This document shows, piece by piece, positions 1 through 5,707 of a DNA stretch of 5,982 nucleotides (the first letter of the stretch is position 1; the number at the start of each line of letters is the position of its first letter). The stretch covers positions 1,022 to 7,003 of the forward strand of contig PKYZ01000480.1 of the NCBI GenBank assembly GCA_003132865.1, in the 5' to 3' direction. Source of the stretch: Bryobacterales bacterium (GTDB lineage Bacteria > Acidobacteriota > Terriglobia > Bryobacterales > Bryobacteraceae). A model generated the notes under the pieces. The model was not told where the DNA came from, did no database searches, and saw only the letters and a program-made list of their open reading frames with translations. Made by a program: the position numbers and the translations under genes.

Positions 1-1352
1 CAGCGGCTGTCGACGCCGATGCCCTCGGCGGTCGAATAGTCGAACCAGGAAAGGTCCTGTTCCTTGGCGGTGCCGTTCTGGAGGCCGGTCATCATGGCTT
101 GCAATTGCTCGTGCGAAATCAGGACCCGTCCGGAAGCCGAGATGTCGCACAGCGTTAGGGTGCCTGGAAAGGCGGCGATCAGGCGCACTCTGCCCGAAAG
201 ATCGGCCGCGTAAAGCGCGCGGGTCACACCCGACCGGGCGGCAGTGAACCAGACTTCCCGGCCCGCGGGGGCCCAAGCCAAACCGCGGGCGCTGGCCCAG
301 CCGGCCGATAACGTACGGCGCGCGCCTTTTGCATCGATGGCCATGATGTTCCCGCCATCGTCGTCCATGACCGGGTGGTCGATGAACGCAACTTCGTTGC
401 CGGAGGGCGAAACACGCACGTCCAAGAGCCAACCCGAACTCTTGTACAAGGTCTTGCCGCGAGGATATTCAATGGCCGCGGGGTGAGGTCCGGAACGAAT
501 CACGGCCATTCTCGAACTGTCCGGCGCCCAGTCCGCGGACCAAATGCCCCGGTCGAGTGGCAGGGGCGCGCCACCGTTCATAGGGACCCGCACGAGGCTC
601 GGGCCCCCCGTGGGTCCGCCAGAAAAAACCAGCGCCAGTTCACCAGAGCGCGATACCGCCGCCATCGTGGCGCCGGGGAAGCCGAGCGGCCGCGATTCAG
701 GGCTGACGGTGTTCGCCAGATACAACTCGCGGTCGCCGGGCACCACCTGCCCTTCGTAAATGACGCTCTGGCCATCCGGTCCAAAGCGTGCGCTGTTGAT
801 CGTCGTTCGCCGGAAGGTAACCTGGTGAAACGTGGGCTGCGGGGCGGACCTCTGGCGGACCACAAACAACCAGCCGGCCAAGACCGCCAGGCCAGCGGCC
901 GCCGCGGCCAGCAGCCATGCGCGCGAGTATCGCCGCGGAGCTGCGTTCGCTGGGGCGCGAGGGGGCGCCACCGGCGCATCGTTCGCTTCCAGTTTTTCCC
1001 CTAGCAGAGACGGGTGGCTCTCGCTTACCGGAGCCACGAACCGGTATCCGCTGCGCGCCAGTGTCTCAACGTACCGGGGACTGTCGGCGGAGTCTCCGAG
1101 AGCCAGCCGCAGACGGTTCACCGCGGTGTTCAGTCCGCTCTCGAAATCGACAAAAGTGTCGACGGCCCACAGCCGGTCGCGCAACTCCTCGCGGGTCACC
1201 ACGCCGCCGGGGCGATCCAACAAAGCCTGGAGCACATGAAGGGGTTTGCCTTGTAGCCGGATCCTGGTTCCGTGCTTCCGTATTTGACCCGTGCCCGTTT
1301 CCAGCTCGAAGGCGCCAAACTGGAGCACCCGCCCGTTGCGCTCGTCCCGCAT
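1..1352 (-). CDS. CadC-like one-component regulator: OmpR-type winged helix, membrane segment, PD40/TolB-like propeller (3' partial)
   Basis: The frame is open for 450 codons and runs off the left edge, so the C-terminus is missing. Residues about 11-106 form a Trans_reg_C (OmpR/PhoB) winged helix, from FGAFELE through VTREELRDRLW, SGLNTAVNRLRLALGD and YVETLARSGYRFVAPV. A Pro/Ala linker and RRYSRA precede one hydrophobic segment (about 146-165). The rest holds repeated PD40-type strands, e.g. ARFGPDGQSVIYEG (about 188), DWAPDSSRMAVI (about 274) and VRVSPSGNEVAFI (about 312). Family knowledge suggests a cytoplasmic DNA-binding domain linked through the membrane to a periplasmic propeller; there is no receiver domain, so no phosphorelay is expected. 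The ligand is unknown. I chose ATG 1352 because it puts 10 residues before the domain, as is usual, and has GGGAAG 8 nt upstream. ATG 1391 is an in-frame alternative with a poorer ribosome site. No target genes can be named. Confidence 0.88.
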   Translation of the reverse strand, partial: MRDERNGRVLQFGAFELETGTGQIRKHGTRIRLQGKPLHVLQALLDRPGGVVTREELRDRLWAVDTFVDFESGLNTAVNRLRLALGDSADSPRYVETLARSGYRFVAPVSESHPSLLGEKLEANDAPVAPPRAPANAAPRRYSRAWLLAAAAAGLAVLAGWLFVVRQRSAPQPTFHQVTFRRTTINSARFGPDGQSVIYEGQVVPGDRELYLANTVSPESRPLGFPGATMAAVSRSGELALVFSGGPTGGPSLVRVPMNGGAPLPLDRGIWSADWAPDSSRMAVIRSGPHPAAIEYPRGKTLYKSSGWLLDVRVSPSGNEVAFIDHPVMDDDGGNIMAIDAKGARRTLSAGWASARGLAWAPAGREVWFTAARSGVTRALYAADLSGRVRLIAAFPGTLTLCDISASGRVLISHEQLQAMMTGLQNGTAKEQDLSWFDYSTAEGIGVDSR

Positions 1353-1402
1353 CTGGTCCACTTCCCAGGTCCCCTTACACTTTCTATCCATACTATGACA
1401 AT

Positions 1403-1749
1403 TCACCGTGCTTCGCCATTGCGGATTCGATCCTGGACCTCGTTGGTGCCCAACATCACGTTGCTGGCGCCCGAGTTGTTCAGAATCAAATAGGCGTCCT
1501 TATTATCGTTGCCGTTGATGGTGAAAAGATTCGATATGGCCACTGGCCAGGACCTCGATCGCTTCCTGCTGTCGCCTGCACCTTGGCGGTCAACGCCGGA
1601 TTGTTGACTTGGCCGACTTCTACCGCCAGCTTCCGCACATCGGCTTTCAGTCCGGCGGCGGACGCCGAAATGGCGTAAACCCCCGGCTTCGAGGAACGTG
1701 AAGCGAAATGCGCCGGCAGGCCAAAAGCCAGCTTTTTATGGAACTGCAT
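1403..1749 (-). pseudogene. Remnant of a TonB-dependent receptor (carboxypeptidase-regulatory-like domain plus plug fragment)
   Basis: Three receptor-like pieces lie in order but in changing frames. After the start MQFHKKLAFGL, the piece FRFTFLEAG (1708-1682) is in one frame. GVYAISASAAGLKADVRKL through EVGQVNNPALTAKVQ (1680-1576) is in a second. NLFTINGNDNKDAYLILNN, then SGASNVMLGTNEVQ (1531-1433), is back in the first, with a stop at 1405-1403. These resemble the end of the carboxypeptidase-regulatory-like domain and an N-terminal plug segment of the large acidobacterial/Oar-like TonB receptors. Such proteins are usually around 1,000 residues, so nearly all of this one is gone. One frame break falls at a run of five Gs (1679-1683 region), consistent with a 1-nt insertion. 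The signal peptide end and early domain also seem deleted. The fragment ends just upstream of the CadC-like gene. An 87-codon ORF (1749-1486) spans part of it but covers only one frame, so I do not call it a functional gene. Confidence 0.72.
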
Positions 1750-1752
1750 GTA

Positions 1753-1760
1753 CTCCCTCC
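1753..1760 (-). promoter_or_regulatory. Shine-Dalgarno of the decayed receptor gene
   Basis: The minus strand reads GGAGGGAG, ending 3 nt before ATG 1749 (6 nt from the GGAGG core). This is the best ribosome site in the window. It supports 1749 as the original start of the receptor and means the remnant could still be translated into a short peptide if transcribed. Confidence 0.6.
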
Positions 1761-1771
1761 AGAAGTTGTTT

Positions 1772-1783
1772 GCACAAGTGTGC
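1772..1783. other. Short palindrome GCACA-AG-TGTGC upstream of the receptor remnant
   Basis: This is a 5-bp inverted repeat with a 2-nt centre, 23 nt upstream of the remnant's start codon. Position and symmetry would suit an operator or a 5' UTR element, but a repeat this short can occur by chance and no promoter boxes could be placed confidently around it. Confidence 0.2.
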
Positions 1784-1807
1784 GCTTTGACGGGCAGGGA
1801 GGTCGAT

Positions 1808-1835
1808 CAGATTCGGCTACCGGAGAGCAGATTTG
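1808..1835 (+). repeat. 28-nt dispersed block, copy A
   Basis: It starts CAGATTCGG and ends GGAGAGCAGATTTG, matching 4497-4524 at 24 of 28 positions, with the mismatches confined to the centre. Both copies lie 43-50 nt to the left (plus strand) of an identical 15-nt segment, GGCGAGCGAAGCTCG (1878-1892 and 4573-4587), so the two sites share order and orientation, not just one motif. CAGATT occurs twice inside the block. It lies downstream of the DJ-1/AraC gene and upstream of the receptor remnant. Confidence 0.7.
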
Positions 1836-1855
1836 GATGAAAAGGATCGTGGTGG

Positions 1856-1917
1856 GGCAGGCGGTTTCGCCTGCCAAGGCGAGCGAAGCTCGACTTACGA
1901 TGCAGTCAGTCGACTGC
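1856..1917. repeat. Cluster of three hairpins at the 3' end of the DJ-1/AraC gene
   Basis: Three perfect inverted repeats follow each other. The first is GGCAGGCG / CGCCTGCC with a GTTT loop (1856-1875, 8-bp stem). The second is CGAGC / GCTCG with a GAA loop (1880-1892, 5-bp stem). The third is GCAGTC / GACTGC with an AGTC loop (1902-1917, 6-bp stem). The third lies inside the last codons of the DJ-1/AraC gene and the second begins 2 nt past its stop. The first stem is strong, but no T-run directly follows on the minus strand, so it is not a canonical intrinsic terminator. It could still act in termination or in protecting the mRNA 3' end. The middle hairpin is shared with the 4574-4588 site. 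Confidence 0.7.
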
Positions 1918-3280
1918 GCTGGCGGTTCTCCCGCAGGCTCAGAGGAGACACTCCGAGCAGACGGCGGACATGGTAGGCGAGATGACTCTGGTGGGCAAAA
2001 CCGGTCTCAATCGCGATCTGGCTAATGGACAGATGGCCTTCTCCAAGAAGCGTCTTCGCATGCTCCACCCGGCGCTGGATCACGTATTGATGCACAGGCA
2101 TTCCGACGGCTTTGCGGAACGCGGCGTTGCAGTGGGAAACACTCACACCGGCTACCCCGGCGATCTCCTTGAGCGAGAGTTCGCGGCCAAGATTGTATTC
2201 GATGTACGACAGCACCTGTCGCAGGCGGTATCCGGACATCCCCTGTGCATGCATGCGCGCGGCCCGGGATACGGAGCTGTGGCGGTCGAGAAGGCAGGCG
2301 GCCATCGCGGTTCCGAGGCTATCCATATACAGCCGTCCGCTCCGATAGCCCGCGTCCATCTCCGCTTTCAGCGCCCATCCGATATGCTCCATCTGCGGAT
2401 CGCGCATCTGGAAGCGATTCACGATCTCCACCCTGGCGGGATCGATGCCCGATTCATCCGCCACCAGACTCAGGAAACTCACGGGCACACGTATAATGAA
2501 TGACGTGTCTTTCTCCCGCAACTCCCAGCGGCTGGGGGTATCCGGCGGAATGATGTCTATGTCGCCGTGGACGCTCAATCCGCAATGATACTTCCCGCCC
2601 CTGCGGCACCCGATGTGAACCGACGCTCCCATGTGAATGGAGACGATCGTCTTCCGGGAAGCGGGCGATTCGCTGACGCCCGCCGGATCGGACCAGACCA
2701 GAGCCCGCAGCTCATCGGGCTTCGCCTGCCGGTTCCGCGGCTCCGGTTCGATCGCCGTTTGAATCGATGGACCAGCCTGGAGCACGGCGAGAATCTCGCG
2801 CGCAAACTCCGCTGACTCTGTACTATTCGCCGTAACCAGATGTTTGTGAGTTACTGCCGGCTTGTCCCTGTACTTATGCTGCCCTTTGTAACCGGTCTGC
2901 CGCAAACATTCGGCAGCGGGACCCGTGTGATAGCGATCGTCGAGCAAGCCCATCCGCGCCAGACCCAATGCCGCTCCGCAAATGGCGCCTACCGGAACCC
3001 CGGCATCCAGGAACTCTTTGGCTTTCCGCGCGGCTTCCCGGTTTCCTCCGATTTCCCACGCCGTTCCGCCCGGCAGAATCAGCAGCGCGCTGTTCATGGG
3101 CAGCAGCGCGTCCAACGTGAGGTCCGGCACAATCCGCAAGCCGCCGGCAGTCAACACCGGCGCCGGAGTCGCCGCCACCGTCAAGACGCGGAACGCATTG
3201 TTGAGCTGCGCAATCGCGTAGGACGGCCCCCAATCCCAAAACCCATCAAACACGAATATATGGACGGTTCGAATGACCAT
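1895..3280 (-). CDS. DJ-1/PfpI - cupin-like sensor - AraC transcriptional regulator (461 aa)
   Basis: Residues about 3-170 form a DJ-1/PfpI domain resembling the YoaZ-like branch: LNNAF, TAGGLRIVPDLTLD, ALLILPGG, then the nucleophile elbow VGAICGAALGLA with Cys101, and HKHLVTANS. Residues about 207-345 look like the sensor half of a stand-alone AraC protein (SVHIGCRRGGKYHCG, HGDIDIIPPDTPSRWELR, GRLYMDSLGTAMAACLLDRHS). Residues about 353-451 are the AraC double helix-turn-helix, ending GFAHQSHLAYHVRRLLGVSP. GlxA-type regulators (DJ-1 plus HTH) are usually about 320 residues; the extra 140 here are the sensor segment. The DJ-1 position that is normally Glu (DWE) is Gly18 (DWG), so enzymatic activity is doubtful and a sensing role is more likely (inference). 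ATG 3280 has GGGGGAG 5 nt upstream. The gene has about 106 bp of repeat-bearing sequence before it and is probably its own transcription unit. Ligand and targets are unknown. Confidence 0.9.
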   Translation of the reverse strand: MVIRTVHIFVFDGFWDWGPSYAIAQLNNAFRVLTVAATPAPVLTAGGLRIVPDLTLDALLPMNSALLILPGGTAWEIGGNREAARKAKEFLDAGVPVGAICGAALGLARMGLLDDRYHTGPAAECLRQTGYKGQHKYRDKPAVTHKHLVTANSTESAEFAREILAVLQAGPSIQTAIEPEPRNRQAKPDELRALVWSDPAGVSESPASRKTIVSIHMGASVHIGCRRGGKYHCGLSVHGDIDIIPPDTPSRWELREKDTSFIIRVPVSFLSLVADESGIDPARVEIVNRFQMRDPQMEHIGWALKAEMDAGYRSGRLYMDSLGTAMAACLLDRHSSVSRAARMHAQGMSGYRLRQVLSYIEYNLGRELSLKEIAGVAGVSVSHCNAAFRKAVGMPVHQYVIQRRVEHAKTLLGEGHLSISQIAIETGFAHQSHLAYHVRRLLGVSPLSLRENRQRSRLTAS

Positions 3281-3285
3281 GCGCG

Positions 3286-3292
3286 CTCCCCC
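3286..3292 (-). promoter_or_regulatory. Shine-Dalgarno of the DJ-1/AraC gene
   Basis: The minus strand reads GGGGGAG 5 nt before ATG 3280. The site fixes that start and supports the view that the DJ-1 domain is the true N-terminus rather than a misjoined upstream ORF. Confidence 0.6.
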
Positions 3293-3349
3293 AGCCTCTG
3301 AAGCTTACGCCCGTTTGACGGCCCGCCGCCGCCGCCGGTTTCCTGCAGC

Positions 3350-3387
3350 CAACACCCAGCACCCAGCATCGCCGCGCGGAGCGCGGC
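3350..3387 (+). repeat. Heptamer array plus GNA-triloop hairpin at the end of the haem-c toroid gene
   Basis: Three 7-nt units CAACACC, CAGCACC, CAGCATC (3350-3370) are followed at once by a perfect hairpin, GCCGCGC / GCGCGGC with a GGA loop (3371-3387, 7-bp stem). The hairpin's last base is the first base of the stop codon (plus-strand CTA, 3387-3389) of the minus-strand gene. A short run of GCC triplets (about 3325-3337) lies just to the left. The unit order (a CAAC unit, then CAGC units, then a hairpin) parallels 4531-4588. The gap 3281-3386 contains this element and no gene. Confidence 0.65.
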
Positions 3388-4457
3388 TAGCGCCCCCAAG
3401 CCTCACTCAGCGCCAGCGCGGCAAATGCCGTAGCCGCATCTCGCATAAACTGCGCCTGCATCGACCCGGGCTCGTACTGCTTGTTCATCGAGCCGGCCTC
3501 CCAATAGCCGCCCCGGCGATCCTGATGAGACTCCAGCCAAGCCAGCGCGCGCGCGAGCCTCGGGTCGGCTGGATTGACGTCCACCGCCTCAAGCACGGAT
3601 GCGATCAGGCCGGTGGCGTAACTGTTGCTCGCTTTTGATACGGGAGCACCGGGATGTTCTTTCCATGGCCCGAGAGAGTCGATCGTCCACCCGCCATCCG
3701 CCTCCTGCTTCCGCCAAATCTCCTCGATCGTCGATCGCCGGGCCGCCTCCGGCAGTGCGTCTGGCAGCTTCGTGGAGGCCCAGAGGAGCATGAGGCGATT
3801 GTGCAGCGGTTGCGATTCGCGCTCGCGGGCGAAATACGCGTTCAGTTCGGCAATGCGCTGCTGCACCTTCGGCTGTTTCCGGTACTCCGCGGGAGCGTTA
3901 CCGGCAGCCAGCGCGGCCACCGCCGCGCCGTAAAACAGGGAATTCGGCATCTCGTACGGGTCCAGATCGAGGTTGAACCATGGCCATGCGCCTCTGGCCG
4001 GTCCCTGCCTGAGCTGCAGCGACCACAGCCGGTCGAAGCCCTTCTGTGCATCGGCATCCAGCGTTGCGCCACCGGTGTCTGCCAAACTCAGGAAAAGCGC
4101 CGCGAACACCGCCTCCACGCCCAGACATTGCGAGGCCAGCGGCTCAGCCGCAAAAGCGGGGAAGACCTCCTTCGCCTCCAGTAGACCGGCTCTGGCCCGC
4201 AACCCTTCGAGCAGCCCGGTCTCGTACGAAGTCGGGCGGCTCTCGCCCAGCACCCGGCGCAAGGCGGGCCGCGCCAGCAAATAAGTCGCCCCAGTGTGGC
4301 AGGACAGGCACGTTCCGCCGGTGGCCTTCGCCGGCGGCCATCGAAGCCACTCCTGTTGCCTCGCATCCAGATAACTCGCCGCCAGCCGCGCGTCCCAACC
4401 TCCGCACAGCGAAAGCGCCATTAGGGGAAAAATGCCGAGGAAGGTGAGTATCCTCAT
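3387..4457 (-). CDS. Exported squalene-cyclase-like (alpha/alpha-toroid) protein with one haem-c motif
   Basis: The 356-residue product starts with a hydrophobic signal sequence (about 1-19), so export is likely. A single CXXCH, GGTCLSCHT, lies at C50-H54, close after the signal; the form suggests a covalent c-type haem attached outside the cytoplasm. Residues about 110-350 look like prenyltransferase/squalene-oxidase repeats: WSLQLRQGPARGAWPW (145-160), PLHNRLMLLWASTKLP (217-232), KQEADGGWTIDSLG (250-263), NSYATGLIAS (278-287) and RALAWLESHQDRRGGYWEAG (303-322). I see no DXDD acid motif, so it is probably not a hopene cyclase. It matches in layout a family of exported hypothetical proteins with haem motif plus toroid that I recall from acidobacteria. 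A near-lipobox LSLC (15-18) has Leu at -1 and is unlikely to be used. Start 4457 is forced: an in-frame TGA lies just upstream, and no good Shine-Dalgarno is visible. The role is unknown; a redox-coupled step or a haem-bearing binding scaffold is conceivable. Confidence 0.85.
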   Translation of the reverse strand: MRILTFLGIFPLMALSLCGGWDARLAASYLDARQQEWLRWPPAKATGGTCLSCHTGATYLLARPALRRVLGESRPTSYETGLLEGLRARAGLLEAKEVFPAFAAEPLASQCLGVEAVFAALFLSLADTGGATLDADAQKGFDRLWSLQLRQGPARGAWPWFNLDLDPYEMPNSLFYGAAVAALAAGNAPAEYRKQPKVQQRIAELNAYFARERESQPLHNRLMLLWASTKLPDALPEAARRSTIEEIWRKQEADGGWTIDSLGPWKEHPGAPVSKASNSYATGLIASVLEAVDVNPADPRLARALAWLESHQDRRGGYWEAGSMNKQYEPGSMQAQFMRDAATAFAALALSEAWGR

Positions 4458-4496
4458 CGGAAACCATCATACCGGCCCCAGGCAGCGCGCATCGCG

Positions 4497-4524
4497 CAGA
4501 TTCGGATGGAGGAGAGCAGATTTG
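4497..4524 (+). repeat. 28-nt dispersed block, copy B
   Basis: Second copy of the block at 1808-1835 (24/28 identical). A small hairpin GCGCG / CGCGC with a CAT loop (4485-4497) overlaps its left end. It lies in the 107-bp gap between the glycosyltransferase stop and the start of the haem-c toroid gene, about 40-70 nt upstream of that start codon, so any promoter for that gene must lie within or beside the repeat. Confidence 0.7.
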
Positions 4525-4530
4525 TGCGCA

Positions 4531-4572
4531 CAACCACCAGCCACCAGCCACCAGCCACCAACCACTAGCCAC
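4531..4572 (+). repeat. Six-unit heptamer tandem array over the glycosyltransferase stop codon
   Basis: Units in order are CAACCAC, CAGCCAC three times, CAACCAC and TAGCCAC, with exact 7-nt spacing. The array covers the glycosyltransferase stop (plus-strand CTA, 4565-4567, at the junction of units five and six). Heptanucleotide arrays of this kind recall the STRR repeats of cyanobacteria. The unit differs from the CAGCACC unit at 3350-3370 by a swap of two bases. Unit number could vary between strains by slippage; changes left of the stop would leave the protein unaffected. Confidence 0.8.
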
Positions 4573-5698
4573 GGCGAGCGAAGCTCGCTTCCCGGTAGAC
4601 CTCCAGGACTTCGCGGGCCGTACGGTCCCAGCTATAGCGGGCGGCCTGGGCCTTGCCTTTGGCGATGAGCTCGCCGCGGAGATCTTCGTCGAGCAGTGCC
4701 TCCTGGATGGCGCGGGCGATCTCGAAGACGTTCTCCGGGTTCACCAGCAAGGCGGCGTCGCCCAGCACCTCGGGCAGGGAACTGACATTGGAGGCGACGA
4801 CGGGCGTGCCCGTAGCCATGGCTTCCAGCGGCGGCAGGCCGAAGCCTTCGTAGAGAGAGGGGAATACGAACAGGGCGGCGCTCTCGAAAAAGATGCGCAA
4901 AGCTTCGAAGGGGACGAAGCCGAGGAAGCGCACGGCCTTTTCCACGCGGGTCTGGATGACGGCGCGGCGCACGGAGGGATACCGCGAGATCTCGTCGCCA
5001 ATGATAATGAGGTGCAGGTCGCGGTAGACCGGGTGGCGCGAGAGGTGTTCACGGGCCACCGCGAAGGCTTCGACCAGGCGGGGAATGTTCTTTTGCGGGC
5101 GGATGTTGCCCGCGTAAAGCAGGAATGGATAGTCGATCTGGTAACGCTCCAAAATTCGGGCGCGCTCGCCCGCCGCTGGGCGGAAAAAATCGGGATTGGG
5201 CGCGTTGTAGACCAGGCGGATGCGGTCCGCAGGGATGCCCAGGGCGTCGTGGACGTCGCGCCGGGTCGCTTCCGACACCGCCATGATGCGTTTGGCGCGC
5301 AACAATCCGCGGCGGAGCAGGAAGCGGCGGATCTGCATGCGTAGACCGGAGCCGCCTTCGAACAGCAGGCTGGCCATGTCGTGTATGGTCACCACGTAAG
5401 GCTCCATCATGAACAACGGCACCTGATTCAACGGGATGTGGACGAGGCTGGGCTGCAGGCGATGCAGGAACAGAGGGAACGCCACGTGATTCAAGGAGTA
5501 TGAGTCGGACTTGCGGTAGGTGACGGTATTGAAGTTGGGCGGTAGGCCGGAGAAGCTGCCCTCGTCCTCGGGCAGCGCTACCAGGATGTACTCATTGGAC
5601 TGATCGATGGCGCCCAGGGCGTGCAGCAGGCCGCGGATGTACGTGCCGATGCCGAAGTCCCGTACGCGCCGGACATCGACCACGATGCGCAGGGGCAT
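4565..5698 (-). CDS. GT4-family glycosyltransferase (377 aa)
   Basis: This is a full-length GT-B fold glycosyltransferase of family GT4, which transfers a sugar from a nucleotide-sugar donor to an acceptor, usually in the cytoplasm at the inner membrane. The N-terminal domain has DFGIGTYIRGLL (14-25), the acceptor-side glycine loop, and VVTIHDMAS (102-110). VSEATRRDV (141-149) precedes the linker. The C-terminal donor domain has LLYAGNIRPQKN (193-204), with the basic residues R200 and K203, and LYEGFGLPPLEAMA (282-295) with the EX7E pair E284 and E292, then GTPVVAS. The layout resembles mannosyl- and rhamnosyltransferases of polysaccharide or O-antigen synthesis, but donor and acceptor cannot be read from sequence. 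ATG 5698 begins 9 nt after the glyA stop with only a weak ribosome site, suggesting translational coupling. The final codons (EASFARRG) are written by the repeat hairpin at 4574-4588, so the tail was probably set by the repeat. Confidence 0.93.
   Translation of the reverse strand: MPLRIVVDVRRVRDFGIGTYIRGLLHALGAIDQSNEYILVALPEDEGSFSGLPPNFNTVTYRKSDSYSLNHVAFPLFLHRLQPSLVHIPLNQVPLFMMEPYVVTIHDMASLLFEGGSGLRMQIRRFLLRRGLLRAKRIMAVSEATRRDVHDALGIPADRIRLVYNAPNPDFFRPAAGERARILERYQIDYPFLLYAGNIRPQKNIPRLVEAFAVAREHLSRHPVYRDLHLIIIGDEISRYPSVRRAVIQTRVEKAVRFLGFVPFEALRIFFESAALFVFPSLYEGFGLPPLEAMATGTPVVASNVSSLPEVLGDAALLVNPENVFEIARAIQEALLDEDLRGELIAKGKAQAARYSWDRTAREVLEVYREASFARRG
4574..4588. repeat. GCGAAGC-apex hairpin inside the 3' end of the glycosyltransferase gene
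   Basis: GCGAGC / GCTCGC form a perfect 6-bp stem with a GAA triloop. The 15-nt core GGCGAGCGAAGCTCG (4573-4587) is identical to 1878-1892. The apex GCGAAGC is the known, unusually stable DNA mini-hairpin. It directly follows the heptamer array and ends the module series that starts with the 28-nt block at 4497. Confidence 0.7.
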
Positions 5699-5707
5699 GG
5701 CCCGTTA

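Noticed and set aside
375..1004. 209-codon plus-strand ORF
   Set aside because: It is antisense to the winged-helix/propeller gene, whose frame shows clear domains; the plus product is Arg/Pro/Gly-rich with no recognisable motif, as expected of a GC-rich shadow frame.
1856..1875. Intrinsic (rho-independent) terminator
   Set aside because: The 8-bp stem is strong, but on the transcribed minus strand the sequence after it is CCACCACG, not a T-run; the nearest TTTT is about 12 nt away. Kept only as a hairpin.
1970..2503. 177-codon plus-strand ORF
   Set aside because: It lies wholly opposite the AraC part of the regulator and shows no domain of its own.
3654..4184. 176-codon plus-strand ORF
   Set aside because: It is antisense to the haem-c toroid gene and low-complexity Arg-rich; a shadow.
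4404..4415. Lipoprotein signal (LSLC) in the haem-c toroid protein
   Set aside because: Leu at position -1 does not fit the usual Gly/Ala/Ser of a lipobox; an ordinary signal peptide is more likely.
4485..4497. GCGCG-CAT-CGCGC hairpin as a separate regulatory element
   Set aside because: A 5-bp stem of pure GC is easily met by chance at this base composition and is not shared with the other 28-nt block copy.
4144..4572. 142-codon minus-strand ORF beginning in the heptamer array
   Set aside because: Its first residues are translated tandem repeat (WWLVAGGWWL) and the rest overlaps the haem-c toroid gene out of frame.
3350..4572. CRISPR-like array
   Set aside because: Units are 7 nt with no spacers, so these are simple tandem repeats.
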